Part shown: positions 57,272 to 64,000 of the stretch, in pieces | Layout: every line of letters starts with the position of its first letter | Position numbering within the stretch: the stretch's first letter is position 1 | NCBI GenBank assembly: GCA_022822665.1 | Contig: JAJEAR010000054.1 | Coordinates: 1-64,000, forward strand | Source: Alphaproteobacteria bacterium | GTDB lineage: Bacteria > Pseudomonadota > Alphaproteobacteria > Thalassobaculales > Thalassobaculaceae | Length of the DNA stretch: 64,000 nt | Reading direction: 5' to 3' | Made by a program: the position numbers and the translations under genes | Notes under the pieces: model-generated | The model's input: only the letters and a program-made list of their open reading frames with translations | The model's database searches: none | Told to the model about the DNA's origin: nothing

Positions 57272-58291
57272 ATGTCCGCATCCCGCTTCCATTCCACGGT
57301 CGTGGCCCTCGCCTACGACCGGCTGTGCACCTTCGAGTTCGGCTGCGTGCACGAGGTGTTCGGCCTGCCGCGGCCGGAACTCGAGCGGCCCTGGTACCGG
57401 TTCAGGGTCTGTGCCGTCGAACCGGGCCCGCTGAGCGCGGCGGGCGAACTCGCGGTCCGCGCACCCTTCGATCCGGGGCTGATCGACGAGGCCGACACCG
57501 TCATCGTCCCCGGCTGGCGCGGACCGGAGGAACCGGTGCCCGCGGCGGTGTGCGCCGCGCTGGCCCGGGTGGCGGAACGCGGCGGCCGGCTGGTCTCGAT
57601 CTGCTCGGGCGTGTTCGTCCTGGCGGCGGCGGGGGTGCTGGACGGGCGGCGTGTCACGACCCACTGGCGCTACGCCGACACGCTGGCCGGGATGTATCCT
57701 CGGGTCCGGGTCGATCGCAACGTGCTGTTCGTGGACGACGGGCCGGTGCTGACCTCCGCCGGCAGCGCCGCCGGACTCGATCTGTGCCTGCACGTCGTGC
57801 GCCGCGACCACGGCGCGGCGGTCGCCAACGCCGTGGCGCGCCGGCTGGTGTTCGCACCGTGGCGCGACGGGGACCAGCGCCAGTTCGTCGAGACACCGCT
57901 CGGACCCGGTTCCGGCAGGCTGGCGGAACTGCTGGTATGGCTGACCCGGCACCTGCACGAGCCGATGAGCGTGGCTGACATGGCGCGGCGCATGGGCATG
58001 AGCAGCCGCACCTTCCAGCGCCGCTTTCGCGCGAGTGTCGGGGCAACCCCGGCGGACTGGCTGGCCCGCCAGCGGGTGGCCCACGCCTGCCAGCTCGCGG
58101 AAACAACCGACCTCGGCGTCGAGCAGATCGCCACTGCCTCGGGCTTCGGTGCGGCCGAGACCCTGCGCCATCACTTCCGTCGCCTGGTGGGCACGACGCC
58201 GTCGCGCTACCGGCGCAGGTTCAACCGGGCCGGTGCCGCGGCCGGTCGGCCGGGACGGCAGGACGGGTGCCGCGGCGGGCAACGGCATTGA
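57272..58291 (+). CDS. GlxA/FtrA-type AraC-family regulator
   Basis: 339 residues. The N-terminal DJ-1/PfpI-like domain (about 8-175) has the elbow CSGVFVLAAAGVL; its Cys-His dyad is as in regulators of this group. The C-terminal AraC domain (about 220-320) has HLHEPMSVADMARRMGMSSR and FGAAETLRHHFRRLVGTTPSR. It may regulate the divergent GST or the following folA. Start ATG at 57272 gives the usual family length. Confidence 0.88.
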   Translation: MSASRFHSTVVALAYDRLCTFEFGCVHEVFGLPRPELERPWYRFRVCAVEPGPLSAAGELAVRAPFDPGLIDEADTVIVPGWRGPEEPVPAAVCAALARVAERGGRLVSICSGVFVLAAAGVLDGRRVTTHWRYADTLAGMYPRVRVDRNVLFVDDGPVLTSAGSAAGLDLCLHVVRRDHGAAVANAVARRLVFAPWRDGDQRQFVETPLGPGSGRLAELLVWLTRHLHEPMSVADMARRMGMSSRTFQRRFRASVGATPADWLARQRVAHACQLAETTDLGVEQIATASGFGAAETLRHHFRRLVGTTPSRYRRRFNRAGAAAGRPGRQDGCRGGQRH

Positions 58292-58836
58292 GGACTGCAG
58301 GCGAAGCCGAACTGGTCATCGTGGTGGCCCGCGCCGAGAACCGGGTGATTGGCCGGGACGGAGACCTGCCGTGGCATATTCCGGGTGATCTCAGGCGGGT
58401 CAGGGCGCTCACCATGGGCAAGCCGCTGATCATGGGCCGGCTGACCTACCGGTCGGTCGAGGCGGCGACCGGGCCGGGCAGGACGCCGCTGCCCGGACGG
58501 CGGCTGGTGGTGGTGGGCCGGCGCGGGCCGGTGGCCAGGTGTGTCGACCTTGTCGCAGACTTCGAGGCCGCACTCGTAACGGCGCGCCGCCGCGCCGCGG
58601 AGTGCGGCGCACGCGAGGTCATCGCCTTTGGCGGCGAGCGGATATATGCCGCCGCGCTTGCCGTCGCGGTGCGGATCCACGAGACCGTGGTCCACTGCGC
58701 ACCCGTGGGCGACGCGTTCTTCCCGGAACTGCCGCCTGGGCAATGGCGGATCGAGCGGGGCCCGTGCCGCCAGGCGCCAGCGACCCCGGACGGGCCCGAG
58801 TACAGCTACGTCACCCGGATCAGGATCAGTTCATGA
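58288..58836 (+). CDS. folA: Dihydrofolate reductase
   Basis: About 182 residues from a TTG at 58288 that overlaps the preceding stop; a GTG at 58267 is an alternative. DHFR motifs: IVVARAENRVIGRDGDLPWHI, with the substrate-binding Asp in IPGDLRRV, MGKPLIMGRLTYRSVEA, RRLVVVGR and GGERIYAAAL, ending HCAPVGDAFFPELPPGQWRI. It reduces dihydrofolate made by ThyA. Its 3' end overlaps mrp by 11 bp, convergently. Confidence 0.92.
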   Translation: MRTAGEAELVIVVARAENRVIGRDGDLPWHIPGDLRRVRALTMGKPLIMGRLTYRSVEAATGPGRTPLPGRRLVVVGRRGPVARCVDLVADFEAALVTARRRAAECGAREVIAFGGERIYAAALAVAVRIHETVVHCAPVGDAFFPELPPGQWRIERGPCRQAPATPDGPEYSYVTRIRISS

Positions 58837-59920
58837 TGATCCGCGGGGGCTCGCGGCGCGCGCTGCCGACCCTGTCCCATACCGCCCCGGCGATGGCGGC
58901 GTAGGCGCGCGCGTGCGGCCCGTCCGGGTCCGCGATCACGATCGGGGTTCCGCCGTCGGACGTGGTGCGGATGTCGATGTGCAGCGGCACCTCGCCCAGG
59001 AAGTCGACGCCGAGCCGGTCCGCCTCGGCGCGGGCGCCGCCATGGCCGAAGATCGGGGTCTCGCCGCCGCAGTGCGGACAGACGAACATGCTCATGTTCT
59101 CGACCAGGCCGAGAACCGGCACGTCGACCTTGCGGAACATGTTGAGCCCCTTGCGCGCATCGACGAGCGCGATGTCCTGCGGGGTGGACACGATCACCGC
59201 ACCGGCAAGGGGGACGCGCTGCGACAGGGTGAGCTGGGCATCGCCGGTGCCGGGCGGCATGTCGACGATCATGATGTCGAGGCGTCCCCAGTCGACGTCG
59301 CGCATCATCTGTTCGAGCGCGCTCATCACCATCGGCCCGCGCCAGATGGTCGGCGTGTCCTCCGGCACCAGGAAGCCGATCGACATGCAGGTCAGTCCGA
59401 ACTTCCGGATCGGCTGCAGGATCTTGCCGTCCCGGGTGGTGGGCTTGCCGGAGATCGCCAGCATGCGGGGCAGTGACGGACCGTAGATATCGGCGTCGAG
59501 CAGGCCGACCGCGAGACCGCTCTCGGCCAGGGCCACGGCGATGTTGACGGCGGTGGTCGACTTGCCGACGCCGCCCTTGCCCGAGGCGACGGCCACGATG
59601 GCGCCGACATCGGGGCCCGCCCCGCGCCCCTGTTGCCGGCCGGCAGCCGGCCTGGCGCCGGATGCCGCCGCACGGTGCGCCGTCAGCACCGCGGTGACCG
59701 ACACCACACCCGCAAGCCGGTCCACGGCCTGCTCGGCCGCACGGCGCACCGGTTCGAGATGCGGGCCCCGCTTCGGGTCCACCTCGATGGCGAACCCGAC
59801 ATTGCCGTCGCGGATCGCGAGCCCGCTCACCATCCCGAGACTGACGATATCGCCGCCCTGCTCCGGGTCGGTCACCCCGCGCAACGCGTCGAGAACCTGC
59901 TGTTCGGTGACTTCGGCCAT
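58826..59920 (-). CDS. mrp: Mrp/ApbC/NBP35-family Fe-S carrier ATPase
   Basis: 364 residues. An N-terminal DUF59/MIP18 domain (about 1-80: DALRGVTDPEQGGDIVSLGMV), a low-complexity linker, then the deviant Walker A (SGKGGVGKST), VDMPPGTGDAQLTLSQ and the cluster-binding CPHC in FVCPHCGG. It carries [4Fe-4S] clusters to target apoproteins such as fumarase. It is transcribed divergently from hflK. Confidence 0.95.
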   Translation of the reverse strand: MAEVTEQQVLDALRGVTDPEQGGDIVSLGMVSGLAIRDGNVGFAIEVDPKRGPHLEPVRRAAEQAVDRLAGVVSVTAVLTAHRAAASGARPAAGRQQGRGAGPDVGAIVAVASGKGGVGKSTTAVNIAVALAESGLAVGLLDADIYGPSLPRMLAISGKPTTRDGKILQPIRKFGLTCMSIGFLVPEDTPTIWRGPMVMSALEQMMRDVDWGRLDIMIVDMPPGTGDAQLTLSQRVPLAGAVIVSTPQDIALVDARKGLNMFRKVDVPVLGLVENMSMFVCPHCGGETPIFGHGGARAEADRLGVDFLGEVPLHIDIRTTSDGGTPIVIADPDGPHARAYAAIAGAVWDRVGSARREPPRIIMN

Positions 59921-60043
59921 GGATCCTGTCCCCGCGCAAACATCCTGAACCTATATCGGACCGACGCGATTACTTTTGCAAGCGACGGGGCGCCTCTGCT
60001 AGAAACAGCCCGTTGCTCCCGGGTCCCTGCAGGAGTGCGAACC

Positions 60044-61204
60044 ATGTCATGGAACAACCAAGGCGGCGGCCCCTGGGGTGGCGGCGGCGGATCCGGCGGC
60101 GGCGGCTCGCCCTGGTCGCGCCCTCCCCGCGGTTTCGGCGGCGGTGGCGGCGGTGGCCCGCAACCGCCGGATATCGACGACATCATCCGGCGCGGCCAGG
60201 CGCGGATGCGCAGCCTGATCCCGGGCGGGTTCAGGGGGCGGCGACTGGTGGTCATCGCGCTGCTGGCCCTGATCGCGATCTGGCTTGCCAACGGTTTCTA
60301 CCGGGTCCAGCCCAACCAAGAAGGCGTGCCGCTGGTGCTCGGCCGCTTCACCGGAACCACCACCCAGCCGGGTCTGCACTGGAACTGGCCGTCGCCGATC
60401 GGCAACATCTACCGGCCGGACGTGACGGCGGAAAACCGGATCGAGATCGGCCTGCGGACATCCGGCGAGGCCACCCGGCGCGCCACGTCGGTTCGCGACG
60501 TGCCCGAAGAGAGCCAGATGATCACCGGCGACGAGAACATCGTCGACATCGACTTTGTCGTGTTCTGGAAGATCTCGGATGCGCCGAACTACCTGTTCAA
60601 CATCCGCAATCCCGACGAGACCATCAAGATGGCCGCCGAGTCGGTCATGCGCGACATCGTTGGCCAGACCCCGATCCAGGAAGCGCTGACCAGCCACCGC
60701 GAGGACATCGAGAGCCGCACGCATGAAGCCCTGCAGACACTGATGACCGAGTACCGGGCCGGCATCGAGGTCCGCCAGGTGCAGCTGCTCGAGGTGCTGC
60801 CGCCGAAGAACGTTATCGACGCCTTCGACGAGGTGTCACGCGCACGCCAGGACATGGACCGGCTGAAGAACGAGGCGGAAGCCTACCGCAACGACATCGT
60901 TCCCAGGGCGCGAGGCGAGGCCCAGCAGCTGCTGCAGAGCGCCGAGGGCTACCGCCAGTCGGTCGTCACCAGGGCCGAAGGTGACGCCAACCGGTTCGAT
61001 GCCGTCTACCAGGCCTACGCGGTGTCGAAGGACGTCACAATCAAGCGCATCTATCTCGAGACGCTGGAAGAGGTGCTGCAGGGGGTCAACAAGGTGATTA
61101 TCGACAGCGCTGCCGGCGGGACGGGTCCGGGCGTTGTGCCCTACCTGCCGCTGCCCGAGATACAGAGACGCACCGCAGAGCAGGACGGGAGCACAACACG
61201 ATGA
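60044..61204 (+). CDS. hflK: HflK, FtsH protease modulator
   Basis: 386 residues from the ATG at 60044 with AGGAG upstream. A Gly-rich cytoplasmic N-terminus (GGGGGSGGGGSPWSRPP), one membrane helix (about 66-86: LVVIALLALIAIWLANGF), an SPFH/prohibitin domain (YRVQPNQEGVPLVLGRF through VFWKISD) and long coiled-coil helices. With HflC it forms the membrane ring around FtsH. The stop overlaps the hflC start (ATGA). Confidence 0.96.
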   Translation: MSWNNQGGGPWGGGGGSGGGGSPWSRPPRGFGGGGGGGPQPPDIDDIIRRGQARMRSLIPGGFRGRRLVVIALLALIAIWLANGFYRVQPNQEGVPLVLGRFTGTTTQPGLHWNWPSPIGNIYRPDVTAENRIEIGLRTSGEATRRATSVRDVPEESQMITGDENIVDIDFVVFWKISDAPNYLFNIRNPDETIKMAAESVMRDIVGQTPIQEALTSHREDIESRTHEALQTLMTEYRAGIEVRQVQLLEVLPPKNVIDAFDEVSRARQDMDRLKNEAEAYRNDIVPRARGEAQQLLQSAEGYRQSVVTRAEGDANRFDAVYQAYAVSKDVTIKRIYLETLEEVLQGVNKVIIDSAAGGTGPGVVPYLPLPEIQRRTAEQDGSTTR

Positions 61205-62088
61205 CCCGGTTTCTCGCCATTGTCGGCGGCCTGATCGTGGTGTTCGGCGTGCTGATCACCAGTTCGATGTTCATCGTCGAACAGACCCAGCAGGCGATTG
61301 TCCTGTTCTTCGGCAAGCCGCAGAAGACGATCCAGGAGCCGGGCCTGAACTTCAAGATCCCGTTCGCCGAGGAGGTGGTCTACTACGAAAAGCGCGTGCT
61401 TGACCTCGATCCGCCAAAGGAACGGGTGATCCTGGCTGACCAGAAGCGCCTCGATGTCGACTCCTATGCCCGGTACCGCATTACCAATCCACTGCTGTTC
61501 TTCCAGACCACCCGGCAGATCACGGGCGTGCCGGGCAAGCTCAGCCCGATCATCAATTCCTCCCTGCGCCGGGTGCTCGGCAACGAGAACCTGCTCGACA
61601 TCCTTTCGAAGAAGCGCGCGACGATCATGGTCGACATCCAGAAAGCGGTGAACGACGCGGTGATGCGGTTCGGAATGGAGATCGTGGAGGTCCGCGTACG
61701 CCGGGCCGACTACCCGGAACAGACCCGGACCAACATCGAGAACCGCATGAAGTCCGAGCGCGAGCGCGAGGCCAAGGAGTTCCGGGCCCGGGGCTTCGAA
61801 CTCGCCGAGGGAATCCGGGCCGACGCCAACAAGCAGAAGGTCGTGATCCTCGCCCAGGCGCGCAAGGAGGCCGAGACCCTGCGCGGCGAGGGCGACAGCC
61901 TGGCGATCAAGATCTATGCCGACGCTTTCGGCAAGGATCCCGAGTTCTTCTCCTTCTATCGCTCGATGCAGGCGTACCGGGAATCCATGGCGTCGACCGA
62001 CACGACGATGGTCCTCTCGCCCAACAGTGATTTCTTCCGGTATTTCAACGATATAACCGGGGGCGTGCCACCAACACCCGGTCAGTAG
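61201..62088 (+). CDS. hflC: HflC, FtsH protease modulator
   Basis: 295 residues. An N-terminal anchor (FLAIVGGLIVVFGVLIT) and SPFH domain (QQAIVLFFGKPQKTI, NFKIPFAEEV, DSYARYRIT) then helices with SEREREAKEFRARGFELAEG and VLSPNSDFFRYFNDI at the end. It is the HflK partner, starting 4 bp inside its stop. Confidence 0.96.
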   Translation: MTRFLAIVGGLIVVFGVLITSSMFIVEQTQQAIVLFFGKPQKTIQEPGLNFKIPFAEEVVYYEKRVLDLDPPKERVILADQKRLDVDSYARYRITNPLLFFQTTRQITGVPGKLSPIINSSLRRVLGNENLLDILSKKRATIMVDIQKAVNDAVMRFGMEIVEVRVRRADYPEQTRTNIENRMKSEREREAKEFRARGFELAEGIRADANKQKVVILAQARKEAETLRGEGDSLAIKIYADAFGKDPEFFSFYRSMQAYRESMASTDTTMVLSPNSDFFRYFNDITGGVPPTPGQ

Positions 62089-62102
62089 GCGCTGGTCCGC
62101 CC

Positions 62103-62288
62103 ATGCGGGACCTGCTGACCGCCCTCGCACTGGTGCTCGTCATCGAGGGTGCCCTGTATGCGCTGTTTCCGGTCGCGATGCGCGATATGCTGACCCGCAT
62201 GATGGAGATACCGGACCGCACGCTGCGCGTGTGCGGCGTGGTCGCCGTGGCGGTCGGCGTCGTTGCCGTCTGGGCGATCAGGGGATAG
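62103..62288 (+). CDS. DUF2065 small membrane protein
   Basis: 61 residues with two hydrophobic segments (LALVLVIEGALYALF and CGVVAVAVGVVAVWAI) and the conserved RMMEIPD loop. Function is unknown. It sits 14 bp after hflC and before a degP-type gene, as in many proteobacteria, so it may belong to the same envelope quality-control unit. Confidence 0.88.
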   Translation: MRDLLTALALVLVIEGALYALFPVAMRDMLTRMMEIPDRTLRVCGVVAVAVGVVAVWAIRG

Positions 62289-62428
62289 GCGCGGGGCGTG
62301 CCGGCGTGGCCCGGGCTGCCACTTTTCTGCCGAAAGCACGGTCTATCCTCGTCCCGGTCGGGCGGCACGAGCCATGCGCAGCGCCCGGCGGGGTTCCCCG
62401 AGACAACGGTAACGAGGAGAGATGGAGC

Positions 62429-63922
62429 ATGAACACGCACACGCAGGCGGTGGCCGACCGGCGGATCCGGTCGGTGTCGCGCTTCCTGGTGCATGCGGTC
62501 GCGGCCCTCGTCCTGGTCGTGGCTGCCGTCCCGGTGCGCGCCCACGACGTGTCGATGCCGCAGAGCTTTGCCGACCTGGTCGAGAAACTGGCGCCGTCGG
62601 TGGTGGACATCCACACGATCACGAGCCAGGGCGAACGCAACGGCGGGCAAGGCCCGTTCCAGGGCGATGTCCCACCCAAGGACCAGCCGTTCAGCGAGTG
62701 GTTCAAGAACTTCCAGGACCGCTTCATTCCCAACGATCCCGACAGCAGGCCGACCCACGCGCTGGGCTCGGGATTCATCATTGACGACGACGGCCACGTG
62801 GTGACCAACCACCACGTGATCGAAAATGCCGGCAAGATCAAGGTCAGGCTGCACGACGGCACGGTGTTCGATGCGACCGTGAAGGGCTCGGACGAGAAGA
62901 CCGACGTCGCGGTGCTCAAGATCGAGCCCGGCGACAGCGAGTTGCAGGCGGTGGAGTTCGGAGATTCCGACACCGTGCGGGTCGGGGACTGGGTGCTCGC
63001 GATCGGCAATCCCTTCAACCTGTCCGGCACCGTGACCGCGGGTATCGTTTCCGCCCGGGGCCGCGACATCCACCAGGGATCCTACGACGACTTCATCCAG
63101 ACCGACGCCTCGATCAACACCGGCAATTCGGGCGGGCCACTGTTCAACCTGGACGGCAAGGTGGTCGGGATCAACACCGCCATCTTCACCCGCAGCGGCG
63201 GCTCGGTCGGCATCGGTTTCGCGGTGCCCAGCCGCCTGGCCATGACGGTCATCGACGACCTGCGCGAGGACGGTGTCGTGAAACGGGGCTGGCTCGGGGT
63301 TCACATCCAGACGGTCACGCCGATCATCGCCGAATCCGTGGGCCTGAAGGAGGCGGCGGGAGCCCTGGTCGCCAACGTGCGCAAGGACAGTCCCGCCGAG
63401 GGCGGCGGACTGAAGGTCGGGGACGTGATCCTGGAATTCGACGGCAAGCCGGTCGAGACCATGCGTTCCTTCCCGCTGATGGTGGCGCGCACGCCGGCGG
63501 GCACCGTGGTGGATGTCGTCGTCTGGCGTGACGGCGAGAAGCAGACCCTGCAGGTGCGCATCGGTGAATTCACCGACGTCGTGCAGACCGCGCAGTCCGA
63601 CGGCCCGGTCACGGTCCGGCTCGACGAGATCGGGCTGACCGTGGTGGACCTGGATGCCAGGGTGCAGAGGAAGTGGCAGATCGATGCCGATGCCAGCGGC
63701 GTGCTGGTGCTCGAGGTTCACCCCGACGGTCCGGCTGCCGACCAGGGAGTCAGGCCGGGTGACGTGATCGAACTCGCCGGAGGGGAGAAGGTCACGGGCG
63801 CACGGGAACTCGAGGGTGTCGTGGCCGATGCTGCCGGGGATCCGGAGAAGAGTGCGGTCCTGCTGGCGATCAGGCGCAACGACAGCCTGATCTTCATCGC
63901 GATCGGGTTGAATCGCGAGTAG
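62429..63922 (+). CDS. DegP/DegQ-family periplasmic serine endoprotease
   Basis: 497 residues from the ATG at 62429 preceded by GAGGAGA. A signal peptide (cleavage near VRA-HDV) leads to the protease domain: His in VVTNHHVIENA, Asp in KTDVAVLKIE and Ser in TGNSGGPLF, with FAVPSRLAM. Two PDZ domains follow (about 285-380, 390-480: GALVANVRKDSPAEGGG, LEVHPDGPAADQG). The family degrades or refolds damaged envelope proteins; the hflKC-DUF2065-degQ order is usual. The trailing 78 bp hold no gene. Confidence 0.96.
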   Translation: MNTHTQAVADRRIRSVSRFLVHAVAALVLVVAAVPVRAHDVSMPQSFADLVEKLAPSVVDIHTITSQGERNGGQGPFQGDVPPKDQPFSEWFKNFQDRFIPNDPDSRPTHALGSGFIIDDDGHVVTNHHVIENAGKIKVRLHDGTVFDATVKGSDEKTDVAVLKIEPGDSELQAVEFGDSDTVRVGDWVLAIGNPFNLSGTVTAGIVSARGRDIHQGSYDDFIQTDASINTGNSGGPLFNLDGKVVGINTAIFTRSGGSVGIGFAVPSRLAMTVIDDLREDGVVKRGWLGVHIQTVTPIIAESVGLKEAAGALVANVRKDSPAEGGGLKVGDVILEFDGKPVETMRSFPLMVARTPAGTVVDVVVWRDGEKQTLQVRIGEFTDVVQTAQSDGPVTVRLDEIGLTVVDLDARVQRKWQIDADASGVLVLEVHPDGPAADQGVRPGDVIELAGGEKVTGARELEGVVADAAGDPEKSAVLLAIRRNDSLIFIAIGLNRE

Positions 63923-64000
63923 CACGGGCCCGGTTGTGGAGGAGATGGCGTGATCGGGGGGTGTCACACGGGACCAGGTGCCGCACGGTGGAGTGCCGTG

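Noticed and set aside
63951-64000. Possible start of another gene (GTG with GGAGGAG upstream)
   Set aside because: Only 17 codons are visible before the window ends, too few to support a call.

Overview
The window is GC-rich chromosomal DNA from an alphaproteobacterium, most likely a member of the Rhodospirillales. The evidence is gene content and order: coxB-coxA-ctaB-coxF-ctaG-coxC beside tldD, ubiA/rsmE/gshA together, hflK-hflC-DUF2065-degQ beside mrp, and an alpha-type sspB beside class I fumarase. This placement is an inference; there is no rRNA, tRNA or CRISPR array in the window.

Left part (1-20.9 kb). A broken ABC-transporter ATPase lies at the edge, then a histidine-rich secreted protein and a PepSY-like protein/response regulator/histidine kinase set. 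The six-gene aa3-type cytochrome c oxidase operon runs leftward and tldD diverges from it. From 11.8 to 15.4 kb is a patch of small accessory genes and remnants: an NTF2-like protein, an ArsR-type regulator with a CutA1/NIF3-like protein, a GIY-YIG-like small protein, a decayed SIR2-like gene and a frameshifted Rpn-family nuclease. Core genes rsmE-gshA, ubiA and a fumarase/aspartase-superfamily lyase follow.

Middle (21-31 kb). This holds the most interesting system: a highly reducing type I polyketide synthase split over two overlapping genes (KS-AT-DH-degenerate MT-structural KR, then ER-KR-ACP), followed by one protein that fuses a thioester reductase to a PAPS-type sulfotransferase. The simplest reading is that a reduced polyketide or fatty chain is released reductively as an aldehyde or alcohol and then sulfated, giving an alkyl sulfate-like lipid. 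A short-chain dehydrogenase, a B12-binding radical SAM enzyme, an orphan molybdenum hydroxylase large subunit, an aldo/keto reductase, a cyclopropane fatty acid synthase operon and a D-aminoacylase follow (31-43 kb). A partial copy of the molybdenum hydroxylase 5' end, joined to a decayed FitAB toxin-antitoxin pair, lies on the far side of the radical SAM gene.

Accessory island (43-48 kb). It has a visibly lower GC content and many broken genes: an intact HigB-like toxin with a HigA-metallopeptidase antitoxin and a palindromic operator candidate, an IS256-type transposase remnant with three TAG stops, an orphan PD-(D/E)XK-like protein and an interrupted XRE-type antitoxin.

Right part (48-64 kb). 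Ordinary chromosome resumes: a TcuA-like flavoprotein, a NaChBac-type voltage-gated sodium channel, the sspB-fumarase-EamA-FIST operon, thyA, a small-molecule-binding-like protein, a GST divergent from a FtrA/GlxA-type regulator, folA, mrp, and hflKC-DUF2065-degQ.
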